This document shows, one piece after another, positions 55,186 through 63,991 of a DNA stretch of 64,000 bases (within the stretch, counting starts at the first letter, position 1; every line of letters begins with the position of its first letter). A program made the translations under genes and the position numbers. The stretch is from Janthinobacterium tructae (GTDB lineage: Bacteria; Pseudomonadota; Gammaproteobacteria; Burkholderiales; Burkholderiaceae_D). The DNA lies in NCBI RefSeq assembly GCF_006517255.1, contig NZ_CP041185.1, positions 2,604,001 through 2,668,000 of the forward strand. The letters run 5' to 3'. The notes below the pieces were generated by a model. The model did no database searches, was not told the origin of the DNA, and saw only the letters and a list, made by a program, of their open reading frames with translations.

Positions 55186-56772
55186 TCAGTACGACAGCGC
55201 AACTCTGAAATGCAGGCGGTTGGCGTCGCGGCGCCCCGTCTGGCCGGGGTTGACCACATGCGCATAGTCCAGTTGCAGGTTGGCGTAGCGGTTCAGCAGG
55301 ATGCGCAGGCCCAGGCCCGCCGAGCCGATCGCCATGCTGTCGATTTCACCGGGCAAGCCGTGATTGCGGCGCACCCAGGCCGTGTCATAAAACGCCAGCG
55401 CGCGGCACTGGTAGCCGCCATCGCCGCACCAGTTCGGCGTGTACAGTTCCAGATTCAGGTTGGCGCCGGAATCGTTCGCCACTTCGCGTTCCAGGAAGCC
55501 GCGCACGGTGGCCGCGCCGCCGACGCCGAACTGCTCGCCCGGCACCAGCGCATCGGGCGTGTACTGGCCGTTGAACAACGCGCGCCATTGCCAGTCGTTA
55601 TCCAGCACCTGGGCATGACTGGCGCTCAGGCGCAAGGTGCTGTAGGCGGCCTTGGCGCCGACACGTGCGAGCGTAAAATCCTGCTGGCTGCCATTCTTGC
55701 CGCCGGGAATATTGCGCGCCAGGGTCAGGCCTACGCTGGCCTCGCCACGTGGCAAGCTCCAGGCGCCGATATAGCCGATGCTGACGGGGTGCACCGTCAC
55801 GTTGGTACCCAGCTCCATGCCGAAGAACTGCAGGCTGTTGCGGTAGGCCTTGAAGTCCAGGCCATACACCAGCTTGGGTTCATAGTTGTCGCGCTTGCCG
55901 AAGTTCTGGTTGTAGCGCGCGCCGGCGGTGGTGCCGCGGCCGCTGACAGCCAGGTCGAAGATACCGGCCGCGACGCTGCCCGAATCGACGTTCGAATAAC
56001 TGGCAAAAAAGTCCAGCGAGTCGCCCAGCGCATACAGCGGCACGTGGTAGCCGAGGCCGTACACGCCGACCTGGTTGGCGTGCTCTAGCGAGGTGGTGTA
56101 TTGCAGGCTGGCCACATGATCGCGGCCCCACAGGTTGGCATGCTGCAGCACCACGCCGGCGTGGGTCTTGCCGGAGTCCTTGCTGCCGGTATTGTCGAGG
56201 TTGAGCGTGGCTTTCCAGGCACGTTCGTCCGCCACCGCGATGCTGGCGTCGACCGTGCCGTCGGCCTCGCCGCCAGCCAGCTTGACTTCGAGCTTGCGGG
56301 CCGGATTTTCATTGGCCAGCTTCAGACTTTGCCCCAAGGCCAGCATGTTCGGCGTCTGCCCTTCGACCAGGGCCGGCAAGGCGCGCCGTACATTGGCGTC
56401 ATCGACATACTGGTTGCCGGTGATGGCCACCTTGCCAACCTGCGTCTGCACCACTTCCAGGCGCACGGCGCCATGGGCCAGCTCCTGCTCGGGCAAGGCC
56501 ACCTGCACCAGCGTGTAGCCGCGCGCGCGGTAGGCGTTTTCCAGCGCCTCGACGGCTTGCTGGATGGCGCCAAAGTCGCGCTGCGGGCCAGCGAACGGCG
56601 CCACCAGCGATTGCACCAGTTGCGGCCCCAGCAGGGTGTCGCCGCTGACCTCGTAGCTGGCGATATCAAACAGCGGGACGGCACTGTCGGCGGTGGGGGT
56701 TTGGGCGTTTGCGCATGCCGCGCAGAACAACAGCGCGGAACCTGCAAGCAGGCGCACCAGACGATAATTCAT
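55186..56772 (-). CDS. TpsB outer-membrane transporter, FhaC/ShlB family
   Basis: 528 residues from the ATG at 56772, which opens a normal signal peptide (MNYRLVRLLAGSALLFCAACANAQ); an ATG at 56796 adds eight residues. Two POTRA domains follow (FDIASYEVSGDTLL and QTQVGKVAITGNQYVDD), then a 16-strand barrel with the conserved VRGF of the L6 loop (ATVRGFLERE) and terminal aromatic residue (VALSY). It exports the TpsA encoded downstream. An AT-rich stretch at 56815-56880 may be its promoter. Confidence 0.93.
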   Translation of the reverse strand: MNYRLVRLLAGSALLFCAACANAQTPTADSAVPLFDIASYEVSGDTLLGPQLVQSLVAPFAGPQRDFGAIQQAVEALENAYRARGYTLVQVALPEQELAHGAVRLEVVQTQVGKVAITGNQYVDDANVRRALPALVEGQTPNMLALGQSLKLANENPARKLEVKLAGGEADGTVDASIAVADERAWKATLNLDNTGSKDSGKTHAGVVLQHANLWGRDHVASLQYTTSLEHANQVGVYGLGYHVPLYALGDSLDFFASYSNVDSGSVAAGIFDLAVSGRGTTAGARYNQNFGKRDNYEPKLVYGLDFKAYRNSLQFFGMELGTNVTVHPVSIGYIGAWSLPRGEASVGLTLARNIPGGKNGSQQDFTLARVGAKAAYSTLRLSASHAQVLDNDWQWRALFNGQYTPDALVPGEQFGVGGAATVRGFLEREVANDSGANLNLELYTPNWCGDGGYQCRALAFYDTAWVRRNHGLPGEIDSMAIGSAGLGLRILLNRYANLQLDYAHVVNPGQTGRRDANRLHFRVALSY

Positions 56773-56888
56773 GAGAGAGAGTTCTTGTGGTTGCATGGCC
56801 AGCCAAGCGCGGCTGGGCCATCAATTAATTAAAAACAAAGTTTAGACGGATTTTGATTTCCAGTCAGAAATATCTCTGCTGGCGATGC

Positions 56889-59138
56889 TTACTTGGTCTG
56901 GAAGTTGGTCACACCATCCCAGTCTTCGCCAGGCGGCGTTTCGCGATACTGGCGCAAGCGCGCGGCGTACAGCCGGCGCAGCCCATCGTCTGGCAGTTCC
57001 GATAAGATTGCCTCTGCACCATCCCAGTCGAGCGCACGCAACAGTTCCAGCACGCGCGACCAACGCGCCAGCAGCGCCAGTTCGCCGGCATCGGCTTCGG
57101 CCAGCAGGCAGCGCGGCTCGAAAATGGCCACCGGTTCAGTCTTGCCCTTGACCCGCACGCGGTCCAGTTCGCGGTAGGCGAATTGCGGCGCCTGCGCACG
57201 CGTGAATTCGCTTACGGCGATGCCCACGCCATACACCTTGGTAATGCCTTCCAGGCGCGCGCCCAGGTTGACGGCGTCGCCCATCACGGTATACGCCCGG
57301 CGGATGCGCGAGCCCATGTCGCCCACATGCATCAGGCCACTATTGAGGCCGATGCCGATCTGCAGCGGCGGCCAGCCGCGCGCCTCGAATTGCTGGTTCA
57401 AACGACCGGCGCTGCGCTGCATCAGCAGGGCGCTGGCCACGGCGCGGCCCGCATGGTCGGGAAACGCCACCGGCGCCCCCCAGAATGCCATCACGGCGTC
57501 GCCGATATATTTGTCCAGCGTGCCGCCGTGGCTGTCGCGAATATCTTCCGACATGGCCGTCAGGTACAGGTTGATATATTCGCGCAACTCCTGCGGCGTC
57601 ATCTGTTCCGAAATGGCCGTAAAGCCGCGCACGTCGGCAAACAGCACCGTCAGTTCGCGGCTTTCGCCATCCATGCTGTAGCGGTCGGGATTGTCGGCCA
57701 TCTGTGCCACCAGTTCCGGCGCCACGTACTGGCCGAAGCGCGCCACCAGCGCCCTGCCCTTGCGCACTTCGAAAAAATAGCCCCAGGCCAGATTGGCGAC
57801 GAACAGCGCCGCGATCAACAACAGCAACACGGCAACATCGAGCGCCGCGTCGAAGTAACGATACAAGCACCAGTTCAGGCCCAGCGCGCCGGCCAGCGCC
57901 GCGCCTGCCAGCAACACGGCCGCCGCCGGCGTGGCCAGCGCCAGCGCGCCGCCGAGCAGCAAGCCCACCAGCACCACCTGGCCGAACTCGATCGCCAGCG
58001 CATAGTCGGGTCGCGACTTGAAATGGCCGTCAAGGATGGATTTGATCAGGTTGGCGTGCACTTCCACACCGGGAAACTCGGCGTTGACGGGCGTGGCGCG
58101 AATATCGTTCAGGCCGGCGGCTGTGGTGCCCACCAGCACGATGGCGCCGTGCAGCACGTCCGTCGGCACCGCCCCCGTCAGCACGTCGGCCGCCGACACA
58201 TAGCGGAAGGCGCCGCCGTCCGGGCCGCCCTTGCCGCGAAACTCGATGGTGGTGGTCAAGGCTTCGCCGACCGGGATATCGAGGCGTCCGCGCGGCGTAA
58301 ATACGGCGATGCGGTCCAGGCCGCCGTGCTCGCGCTCGGCCTCGGACAACTTGTCGGCGGTCTGGCCGAACACGGGCGCGATCGCGCGCGCCTTCAGGTA
58401 CACGCTGGCCGTGGCCAGCGACAGCGACGGGTAATACGCATCGCCGATGCGCTGCAGCAGGGTCGATGAGCGCAGCACGCCGTCGCTGTCGGTCAGGGCC
58501 GTGAAGATGCCGGCCCCTTGCGCCGCCTGTTGCAGCTGCGCCAGGTTGGCTGCATAGCCGGGCGACGTAAACGCCGTCACCGTGCGCCCGTTCAGATCAA
58601 GCACGCTGAACGCCGGCTTGGGCAGCATGCCTTTCTTTTGCCGGTCCGACACGCTATAGCCCAGCACCACCGGCTGGCCGCGCATCGCCTCGGCAAACAG
58701 GGCGTCGTAATCCATCTGCGGTTTCAGGCGTTCCAGCTGCTCGCTCAAGCCCGGCACGCCGGCCAGTTCGCCCTTGGCCAGGTCGGCCAGCACGCCATAG
58801 CCGGAACTGCTGTCGGGTTCGGGAAACGAGATATCGAAGCCGACCGCGGCCACGCCATAGTGGCCCGTCAATTGCGTCACCAGCCGCGCCTGCACGTCGC
58901 GGCCCCAGGGATAGCGGCCGATCTGGTTCAGGCTTTTTTCATCGATATCGACGATCACGATGCGCTTGTCGAGCTGCGGCGCTTCGGCACGCATGCGCAT
59001 GTCGCCCAGCATGGCGTCCAGCCGGCCCAGGGTATCGACGCCGAAGAGACCGATACTGGCGCAGGCGGCCAGCATCGTCAGCAGCGCACCCAGCAGCAGC
59101 CGCGCGCCATGCTTTTTCATTACCGCAAGCCAGCGCAT
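56889..59138 (-). CDS. CHASE2-domain class III adenylate cyclase
   Basis: 749 residues. One N-terminal helix, a periplasmic CHASE2 sensor domain (about 40-350, with IVIVDIDEKSLNQIGRYPW and VGFDISFPEPD), three membrane helices (about 375-465) and a cyclase domain (about 485-690). Metal Asp residues lie in LFADVRGF (about 500) and YIGDAVMAFWG; the preceding Lys (LDKYIGD) and GDAVNLGARLE fit ATP rather than GTP specificity. It probably makes cAMP. Its ATG overlaps the stop of the HD-GYP gene by one base. Confidence 0.92.
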   Translation of the reverse strand: MRWLAVMKKHGARLLLGALLTMLAACASIGLFGVDTLGRLDAMLGDMRMRAEAPQLDKRIVIVDIDEKSLNQIGRYPWGRDVQARLVTQLTGHYGVAAVGFDISFPEPDSSSGYGVLADLAKGELAGVPGLSEQLERLKPQMDYDALFAEAMRGQPVVLGYSVSDRQKKGMLPKPAFSVLDLNGRTVTAFTSPGYAANLAQLQQAAQGAGIFTALTDSDGVLRSSTLLQRIGDAYYPSLSLATASVYLKARAIAPVFGQTADKLSEAEREHGGLDRIAVFTPRGRLDIPVGEALTTTIEFRGKGGPDGGAFRYVSAADVLTGAVPTDVLHGAIVLVGTTAAGLNDIRATPVNAEFPGVEVHANLIKSILDGHFKSRPDYALAIEFGQVVLVGLLLGGALALATPAAAVLLAGAALAGALGLNWCLYRYFDAALDVAVLLLLIAALFVANLAWGYFFEVRKGRALVARFGQYVAPELVAQMADNPDRYSMDGESRELTVLFADVRGFTAISEQMTPQELREYINLYLTAMSEDIRDSHGGTLDKYIGDAVMAFWGAPVAFPDHAGRAVASALLMQRSAGRLNQQFEARGWPPLQIGIGLNSGLMHVGDMGSRIRRAYTVMGDAVNLGARLEGITKVYGVGIAVSEFTRAQAPQFAYRELDRVRVKGKTEPVAIFEPRCLLAEADAGELALLARWSRVLELLRALDWDGAEAILSELPDDGLRRLYAARLRQYRETPPGEDWDGVTNFQTK

Positions 59139-60781
59139 CAGGGCACGTAACCGGGAATGGCCGCCTCGTCGATGGCGTCGATCTGTTCGGGATGCATGTG
59201 CTGCCGGGCAAACGCCAGGTACACCTTGCTGCGAATAAAGACATCGAACAGGTCGGGATCGATATGGCCGTTCAGGCTGAAGTGGCCCAGGATGCGCAGC
59301 GACTCGGACAGTGACTTGCCCTTTTTATAGGGACGGTCGCGCGCCGTCAGCGCCTCGAAAATATCGGCGATCGCCATCAGCCGCGCCGGCACCGACATCT
59401 GCTCGCGCGTCAGCCCGCGCGGATAACCGTTGCCGTCCATGCGTTCATGGTGGCCGCCCGCGTATTCCGGCACCTTTTGCAAATGCTTGGGCCACGGCAA
59501 TGCTTCGAGCATGCGGATCGACACCGCAATATGGTTGTTGATGATCTTGCGCTCGGCATCGGTCAGGGTGCCGAAACGGATCGTCAGATTCTCCAGCTCA
59601 TTGGCGTCAAGGAAATCGCGCTCGACACCGTCGGGGCCAGTCCAGCGCCGCGCCGCAATCGTGCGTACCCGTTCCTGGTCGGCCGGCGTCATGCCTTCGC
59701 CGCCGATATTGGCATGGCGTAAAAAGTCGCGCTCTTCGCGCAGCACCATTTGCTGCTGGTGCAATGCTTGCGCGATCTCCTGCTGGCGTTCGGGAGCCGC
59801 CAGTTGTGCTTTTAATGCGGTAATTTCCACGTCGCGCAGCAGTACTTCGAAGCGCGTGTCGACCAGGTGGATGCGGTCATGGATGGTTTCCAGCTTGGTG
59901 GCCTTGTCGACCACGTGCACCGGGGTGGTGATCTTGCCGCAATCGTGCAAGAGGCCAGCCAGCCACAGCTGCTTGCGTTCGTTCTCGCTCAGCTTGAAAT
60001 CGGCCATCGGTCCCGTATCGACCGCATGCACGGCGTCGGCCAGCATCATGGTCAGTTGCGGCACGAACTGGCAATGGCGGCCCGTGTACGGCGACTTTTC
60101 ATCGATGCCGATATTGATCAGGTTGACCAACGACTCCAGCAACTGTTCCAGCTGGCGCAGCAGCAACTGATTGGTCAGCGCCACCGCCGCCTGCGCCGCC
60201 AACGCCTCGATAAAGCGCTGGTCGGTGGCGGAAAACGCCTGCACCGCCCCGGTCGCGCGATCCTGGGCATTGATCAACTGCAGCACGCCGATCAGCTCAC
60301 CTTCATGATCGCTCATCGGTACCGTCAGGAAGGACGTGGAACGGTAGCCATAATGGCCGTCAAAGGCGCGCATGCCCGAGAAATTGAAATCGCCCGACTG
60401 GTACACATCGTCGATATTGACCGACACGCGGCGATGCGCGGCATACGCCGCCACCGATGCCAGGTTGGGCGCGCCGTCTTCCAGCCACAGCGCCACGCCC
60501 GGCACGCCAACCGCCACGCCGGCGCTGGCGCCCTGGCGCAGCCCCAGGCTGTCGTTGATACTGATATGAAATTCCAGGCTGTGCCCATCGGCGCTGGGAC
60601 GGTACAAGGTGCCGCCGTCGGCGCCCGTCATGTCCTTGGCGACCAGCACGATGCGTTCGAGCAGGGGCGTGATATCGCCACCGTGCAGCATGCCTGCCGC
60701 CGCGCCACGGCCCAGTTCGACGCTCAGTTCAGTCAGCTGGTCGAGCCGCTGGGCGATTTGCTCGGGGTGCAGCTGGAGCAT
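59138..60781 (-). CDS. GAF plus HD-GYP domain protein, probable c-di-GMP phosphodiesterase
   Basis: 547 residues. A GAF domain (about 25-190) precedes an HD-GYP domain with LLHDCGKITTPVHV (about 275) and HHERMDGNGYPRG (about 442). The catalytic HD and GYP signatures are intact, so c-di-GMP hydrolysis is expected. An insert between them (about 300-400) is longer than usual. The ATG at 60781 is chosen because a further ATG at 60844 lies inside a TATAAT box, which would put that codon upstream of the transcript start. Coupled to the cyclase gene. Confidence 0.9.
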   Translation of the reverse strand: MLQLHPEQIAQRLDQLTELSVELGRGAAAGMLHGGDITPLLERIVLVAKDMTGADGGTLYRPSADGHSLEFHISINDSLGLRQGASAGVAVGVPGVALWLEDGAPNLASVAAYAAHRRVSVNIDDVYQSGDFNFSGMRAFDGHYGYRSTSFLTVPMSDHEGELIGVLQLINAQDRATGAVQAFSATDQRFIEALAAQAAVALTNQLLLRQLEQLLESLVNLINIGIDEKSPYTGRHCQFVPQLTMMLADAVHAVDTGPMADFKLSENERKQLWLAGLLHDCGKITTPVHVVDKATKLETIHDRIHLVDTRFEVLLRDVEITALKAQLAAPERQQEIAQALHQQQMVLREERDFLRHANIGGEGMTPADQERVRTIAARRWTGPDGVERDFLDANELENLTIRFGTLTDAERKIINNHIAVSIRMLEALPWPKHLQKVPEYAGGHHERMDGNGYPRGLTREQMSVPARLMAIADIFEALTARDRPYKKGKSLSESLRILGHFSLNGHIDPDLFDVFIRSKVYLAFARQHMHPEQIDAIDEAAIPGYVP

Positions 60782-60842
60782 GATGGAGGACTGGGGAAGT
60801 GGCGACAACCGCAAGTGTACCGTTGCCAGCTGCCGGCTGTAC

Positions 60843-60848
60843 ATTATA
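60843..60848 (-). promoter_or_regulatory. Consensus -10 box for the HD-GYP gene
   Basis: A perfect TATAAT on the reverse strand in an AT-rich divergent gap, with no clear -35. Transcription would begin about 50 bases before the chosen start at 60781. Confidence 0.55.
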
Positions 60849-60960
60849 AAAAGGCAACAACTGAAAATAGATTTCCGAAACGCAACAACTATTAAAAATG
60901 CCGTTTCTTGCCCGACAATTAGAATAGAATCAACAATCGTTACACTATAACAAGGCAGCG

Positions 60961-61845
60961 ATGAAATTCACCTTCAGGGGGGTGCGCGGTTCTATCCCCT
61001 CGCCCGGCCCGCACACGGTGCGCTACGGCGGCAACACGACCTGCATCGAAGTACGCACGGCCAGCGACGCCCTGCTGGTACTCGATGGCGGCAGCGGCAT
61101 CTTTGCCCTGGCCGGCGCACTGCCGCCAGGACCCGCCACGGCCCACATCCTGATCACCCACAGCCACTGGGACCATATCCACGGCCTGCCCATGTTCGCC
61201 CCGCTGTTCATCCGCGGCAGCCGCGTGCGCCTGTATGGCGCGGCGGATGCGGCCGGCAATGGCATCGAACACGTGATGGCCACCCAGCTGCAGAACAATT
61301 ATTTTCCCGTCAGCGAAGCGGCCATGGCGGCCGAGATCGACTACCACACCCTGGCCGTCGGCGAGCGCGCGGACGTGGCCGACGCAGTGGTGACGAATGC
61401 CAGAATGAACCACCCGGTGATCAACCTCGGCTACCGCATCGAGTCCGGCGGCGCCTCGCTGTTTTTCAGCGGCGACCATGAACCGTTCGACAATCCGCAT
61501 GCCAGCGGCTCGCCCGCCTATGCGGCTTGCCAGGCCATGATCGCGCAGCGCCAGGCCGCCATCGACCAGACCATTGCCGGCGTCGACGCGCTGATCATGG
61601 ACTGCTCGTACACGCGTGACGAATACGAAACCAAGCGCGGCTGGGGCCACGGCACCTTCGACGGCGCGTTTGAACTGGCCCTGCGCTGCGGCGCCAAACG
61701 GCTGTATTGCACCCACCATGAACCGGGCCGCAGCGACGATCAATTGGAAGCGGCTTTTGCCGACGTAATGGCGCGCTTTGCCGGGCGGCTGGGGGCGTTG
61801 CAGGTGTTCCTGGCGGCCGAGGGCATGACCGTAGAGCTGGGCTAA
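60961..61845 (+). CDS. MBL-fold metallo-hydrolase
   Basis: 294 residues of the metallo-beta-lactamase superfamily. MKFTFRGVRGSIPSPG, RYGGNTTCIEV, the metal motif HSHWDHIHG (about 67-75), SGDHEP and the late His in CTHHEPGRSDD. The opening is shared with MBL proteins related to RNase Z and phosphodiesterases, so a cyclic-nucleotide or phosphodiester substrate is possible. It is divergent from the HD-GYP/cyclase pair, which makes a nucleotide-signalling role tempting but unproven. Its stop lies in the left arm of an inverted-repeat element. Confidence 0.88.
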   Translation: MKFTFRGVRGSIPSPGPHTVRYGGNTTCIEVRTASDALLVLDGGSGIFALAGALPPGPATAHILITHSHWDHIHGLPMFAPLFIRGSRVRLYGAADAAGNGIEHVMATQLQNNYFPVSEAAMAAEIDYHTLAVGERADVADAVVTNARMNHPVINLGYRIESGGASLFFSGDHEPFDNPHASGSPAYAACQAMIAQRQAAIDQTIAGVDALIMDCSYTRDEYETKRGWGHGTFDGAFELALRCGAKRLYCTHHEPGRSDDQLEAAFADVMARFAGRLGALQVFLAAEGMTVELG

Positions 61846-62006
61846 GAGCCTATCCCAGTAGGGAGCGTCTTCTGCTGGCAGTTCATCAGGAGTGCGGACA
61901 AGGCGTGAGGAGGACGCGTGGCGAGCCACGCGACGACGATCAACGCAGTCCCCGCTTCCGAGGGGCGCCAGCAGGGGATGTATTCATCTACTGGGACAGG
62001 CTCTAA
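61843..62006. mobile_element. MITE-like inverted-repeat element
   Basis: A 164-base element bounded by 19-base inverted arms (61843-61861 and 61988-62006; two mismatches; core GAGCC-T-TCCCAGTAG). Inside are a second pair, TGCTGGC (61873-61879) with GCCAGCA (61967-61973), and a central hairpin CGCGTGGC-GA-GCCACGCG (61915-61932). The nested palindromes suggest a non-autonomous or REP/BIME-like repeat. The left arm supplies the stop codon TAA of the MBL gene. No second copy is seen in the window. Confidence 0.6.
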
Positions 62007-62087
62007 GGCCTGTGTATGTTGGGTAGCGAACGGTGAAGCCGGCGCAAGCGCAGCATGATGACTGCTTGTTTATTCAAGGAGACTGCC

Positions 62088-62258
62088 ATGACCCAGCAAA
62101 GCGAAAAAGCGCGCGAACAGCAGCAGCGCGAAGATCAGCAAGCCCAGCATGAAGCGAACAAGAGCCGCCAGCAGGCCGAGCAGGACAAGGGCGCGATCCG
62201 CCAGAATGACGGCCTGAAACCGCACCAGGGTGGCGACAAGGGGCCGCGCGGCCAGTAA
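62088..62258 (+). CDS. Small hydrophilic protein, unknown function
   Basis: 56 residues, starting MTQQSEKAREQQQREDQQAQ, almost free of hydrophobic residues and rich in Gln, Glu, Lys, Asp and Gly; probably a disordered or stress-type protein. CAAGGAG lies 7 bases before the ATG at 62088, and a strong bidirectional terminator follows 22 bases after the stop, which argues it is a real transcription unit. No family recognised. Confidence 0.62.
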   Translation: MTQQSEKAREQQQREDQQAQHEANKSRQQAEQDKGAIRQNDGLKPHQGGDKGPRGQ

Positions 62259-62280
62259 TTCTGACCACCGGACAGATAAA

Positions 62281-62307
62281 AAAAGGGAGCCTGGACGGCT
62301 CCCTTTT
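62281..62307. terminator. Bidirectional terminator, small protein and pit genes
   Basis: AAAAGGGAGCC (62281-62291), loop TGGAC, GGCTCCCTTTT (62297-62307): a perfect inverted repeat with A and T tracts on its two sides, between the convergent small-protein gene and pit. Confidence 0.9.
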
Positions 62308-62326
62308 CAATCGCGGCGGTACTTCA

Positions 62327-63337
62327 TCACATGATGTGGTGGCCAATCCACCAGGCGACTGCGGCAACAAACGCGGAAGCGGGAATCGTGAAGATCCAGG
62401 CCCAGACGATGTTGCCCGCGACACCCCAGCGCACGGCCGACATTTTTTGTGCCGACCCGACGCCGACGATGGCGCCCGTGATGGTGTGCGTGGTCGACAC
62501 GGGAATGCCCAGCGCCGTCGAGACGAACAGGGTGATGGCACCGCCCGTTTCGGCGCAGAAGCCGCCGACGGGTTTCAACTTGGTGATCTTCTGGCCCATG
62601 GTCTTGACGATGCGCCAGCCGCCGAACAGCGTACCGAAGCTGATGGCCGTATAGCACGAGATGATGACCCACAGCGGCGGCATGGCGTCGGCCGCGTTCG
62701 AGTAGCCGGCGGCGATCAGCAGCATCCAGATGATGCCGATGGTCTTTTGCGCATCATTGCCGCCGTGACCCAGGCTGTAGGCGGCCGCCGATGCCAGTTG
62801 CAGGCGGCGGAACCATTTATCGACCTTGCGCGGCGTCGAGCGCACGAATATCCACGACACCAGCAGCATCATGATCGAGCCGAATACAAAGCCCAGCACG
62901 GGTGCGATGACGATGAAGGCGACGGTTTTCCACAGGCCGGCCGCGACCAGCGCGCCCGTGCCCGACTTGGCGACGGCGGCGCCCACCAGGCCGCCGATCA
63001 GGGCGTGCGAGGACGACGATGGAATGCCGTAGTACCAGGTAAACAAATTCCAGAAGATGGCGCCCATCAGCGCGCCGAAGATCACGTACTGGTCGATCAC
63101 TGTCGGGTCAATCGTGCCCTTGCCCACCGTGGCGGCCACGGTCAGCTGGTGGAACACGAAGATGGCCACGAAGTTGAAGGTGGCGGCCATGGCAACCGCG
63201 GTCTGCGGTTTCAATACGCCCGTCGAGACCACCGTGGCGATCGCGTTGGCGGCATCGTGGAAGCCGTTCATGAAGTCAAACAGCAGCGCGAGGGCGATCA
63301 ACAGGCCTAGCACGTAGATGCTGATTTGTATGGTCAT
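62327..63337 (-). CDS. pit: Inorganic phosphate transporter, Pit family
   Basis: 336 residues with about 10 membrane helices and the duplicated PiT signatures FMNGFHDAANAIATVVSTG (N-terminal) and GHGGNDAQKTIG (C-terminal half). It carries metal-phosphate with protons across the inner membrane at low affinity. It follows the DUF47 gene by 42 bases on the same strand, the usual partner arrangement. Confidence 0.94.
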   Translation of the reverse strand: MTIQISIYVLGLLIALALLFDFMNGFHDAANAIATVVSTGVLKPQTAVAMAATFNFVAIFVFHQLTVAATVGKGTIDPTVIDQYVIFGALMGAIFWNLFTWYYGIPSSSSHALIGGLVGAAVAKSGTGALVAAGLWKTVAFIVIAPVLGFVFGSIMMLLVSWIFVRSTPRKVDKWFRRLQLASAAAYSLGHGGNDAQKTIGIIWMLLIAAGYSNAADAMPPLWVIISCYTAISFGTLFGGWRIVKTMGQKITKLKPVGGFCAETGGAITLFVSTALGIPVSTTHTITGAIVGVGSAQKMSAVRWGVAGNIVWAWIFTIPASAFVAAVAWWIGHHIM

Positions 63338-63379
63338 TGTAGTTTCTTTTCTGATTCTGGTTCAGGACAGGCCCAACGC

Positions 63380-63991
63380 TTACGCGTTTTCGACGATGAT
63401 GCCTTCGATAATATTGGACACATCTTCGCAACGGTCGGTCACGGTTTCCAGAATTTCGTAGATCGCTTTCAGCTTGATCAGGTTACGCACGTCCGGTTCG
63501 TCGCGGAACAGTTTGGACATGGCGGCGCGCATCACATGGTCGGCGTCCGATTCCAGGCGGTCGATCTCTTCGCAGATGGCGACGATCTTGCGCGAGTTGT
63601 CCATGTTGTGCAGCATGGCGACGGCGTCGCGCACTTTTTCGGTACAGGCCAGCACCAGTTCGGCCAGGCGCTTGGCTTCCGGCGTGACGGCTTTCAGGTC
63701 GTACAGCGAGACGGTTTGCGCCGCATCTTCCAGCAGGTCGAGGATGTCGTCCTGGCGCGTGATCAGCTGATGGATGTCGTCGCGGTCGATCGGCGTGATG
63801 AAGGTCTTGTGCAGCATTTCCACGGTGGCGTAGGTGACTTTGTCGGCCTGTTTCTCGATGCTTTCGATCGCATGCACGCGGTTTTCCAGGTCATCGAAAT
63901 TGGTCATCAGGCCGAGCATTTCTTTAGCGCCCTTGACGCACAGTTCCGCGTGCTGGTTAAACAATTCAAAAAACTTGCCCTCAGTGGGCAT
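63380..63991 (-). CDS. DUF47/PhoU-like Pit accessory protein
   Basis: 203 residues, all-helical DUF47 family (MPTEGKFFELFNQHAEL, then KQADKVTYATVEMLHKTFITPIDRDDIHQL, and ICEEIDRLESDADHVMRAAM). Such proteins resemble PhoU and modulate the neighbouring Pit transporter. The ATG at 63991 is used; TTG at 63994 is the other possibility, and the ribosome-binding region lies beyond the window edge. Confidence 0.92.
   Translation of the reverse strand: MPTEGKFFELFNQHAELCVKGAKEMLGLMTNFDDLENRVHAIESIEKQADKVTYATVEMLHKTFITPIDRDDIHQLITRQDDILDLLEDAAQTVSLYDLKAVTPEAKRLAELVLACTEKVRDAVAMLHNMDNSRKIVAICEEIDRLESDADHVMRAAMSKLFRDEPDVRNLIKLKAIYEILETVTDRCEDVSNIIEGIIVENA

Noticed and set aside
53581..56088. 835-codon forward frame opposite tpsA and tpsB
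   Set aside because: Spans the junction of two well-supported reverse genes, has Arg/His/Ala-biased composition and no recognisable domain; an artefact of high GC and codon bias.
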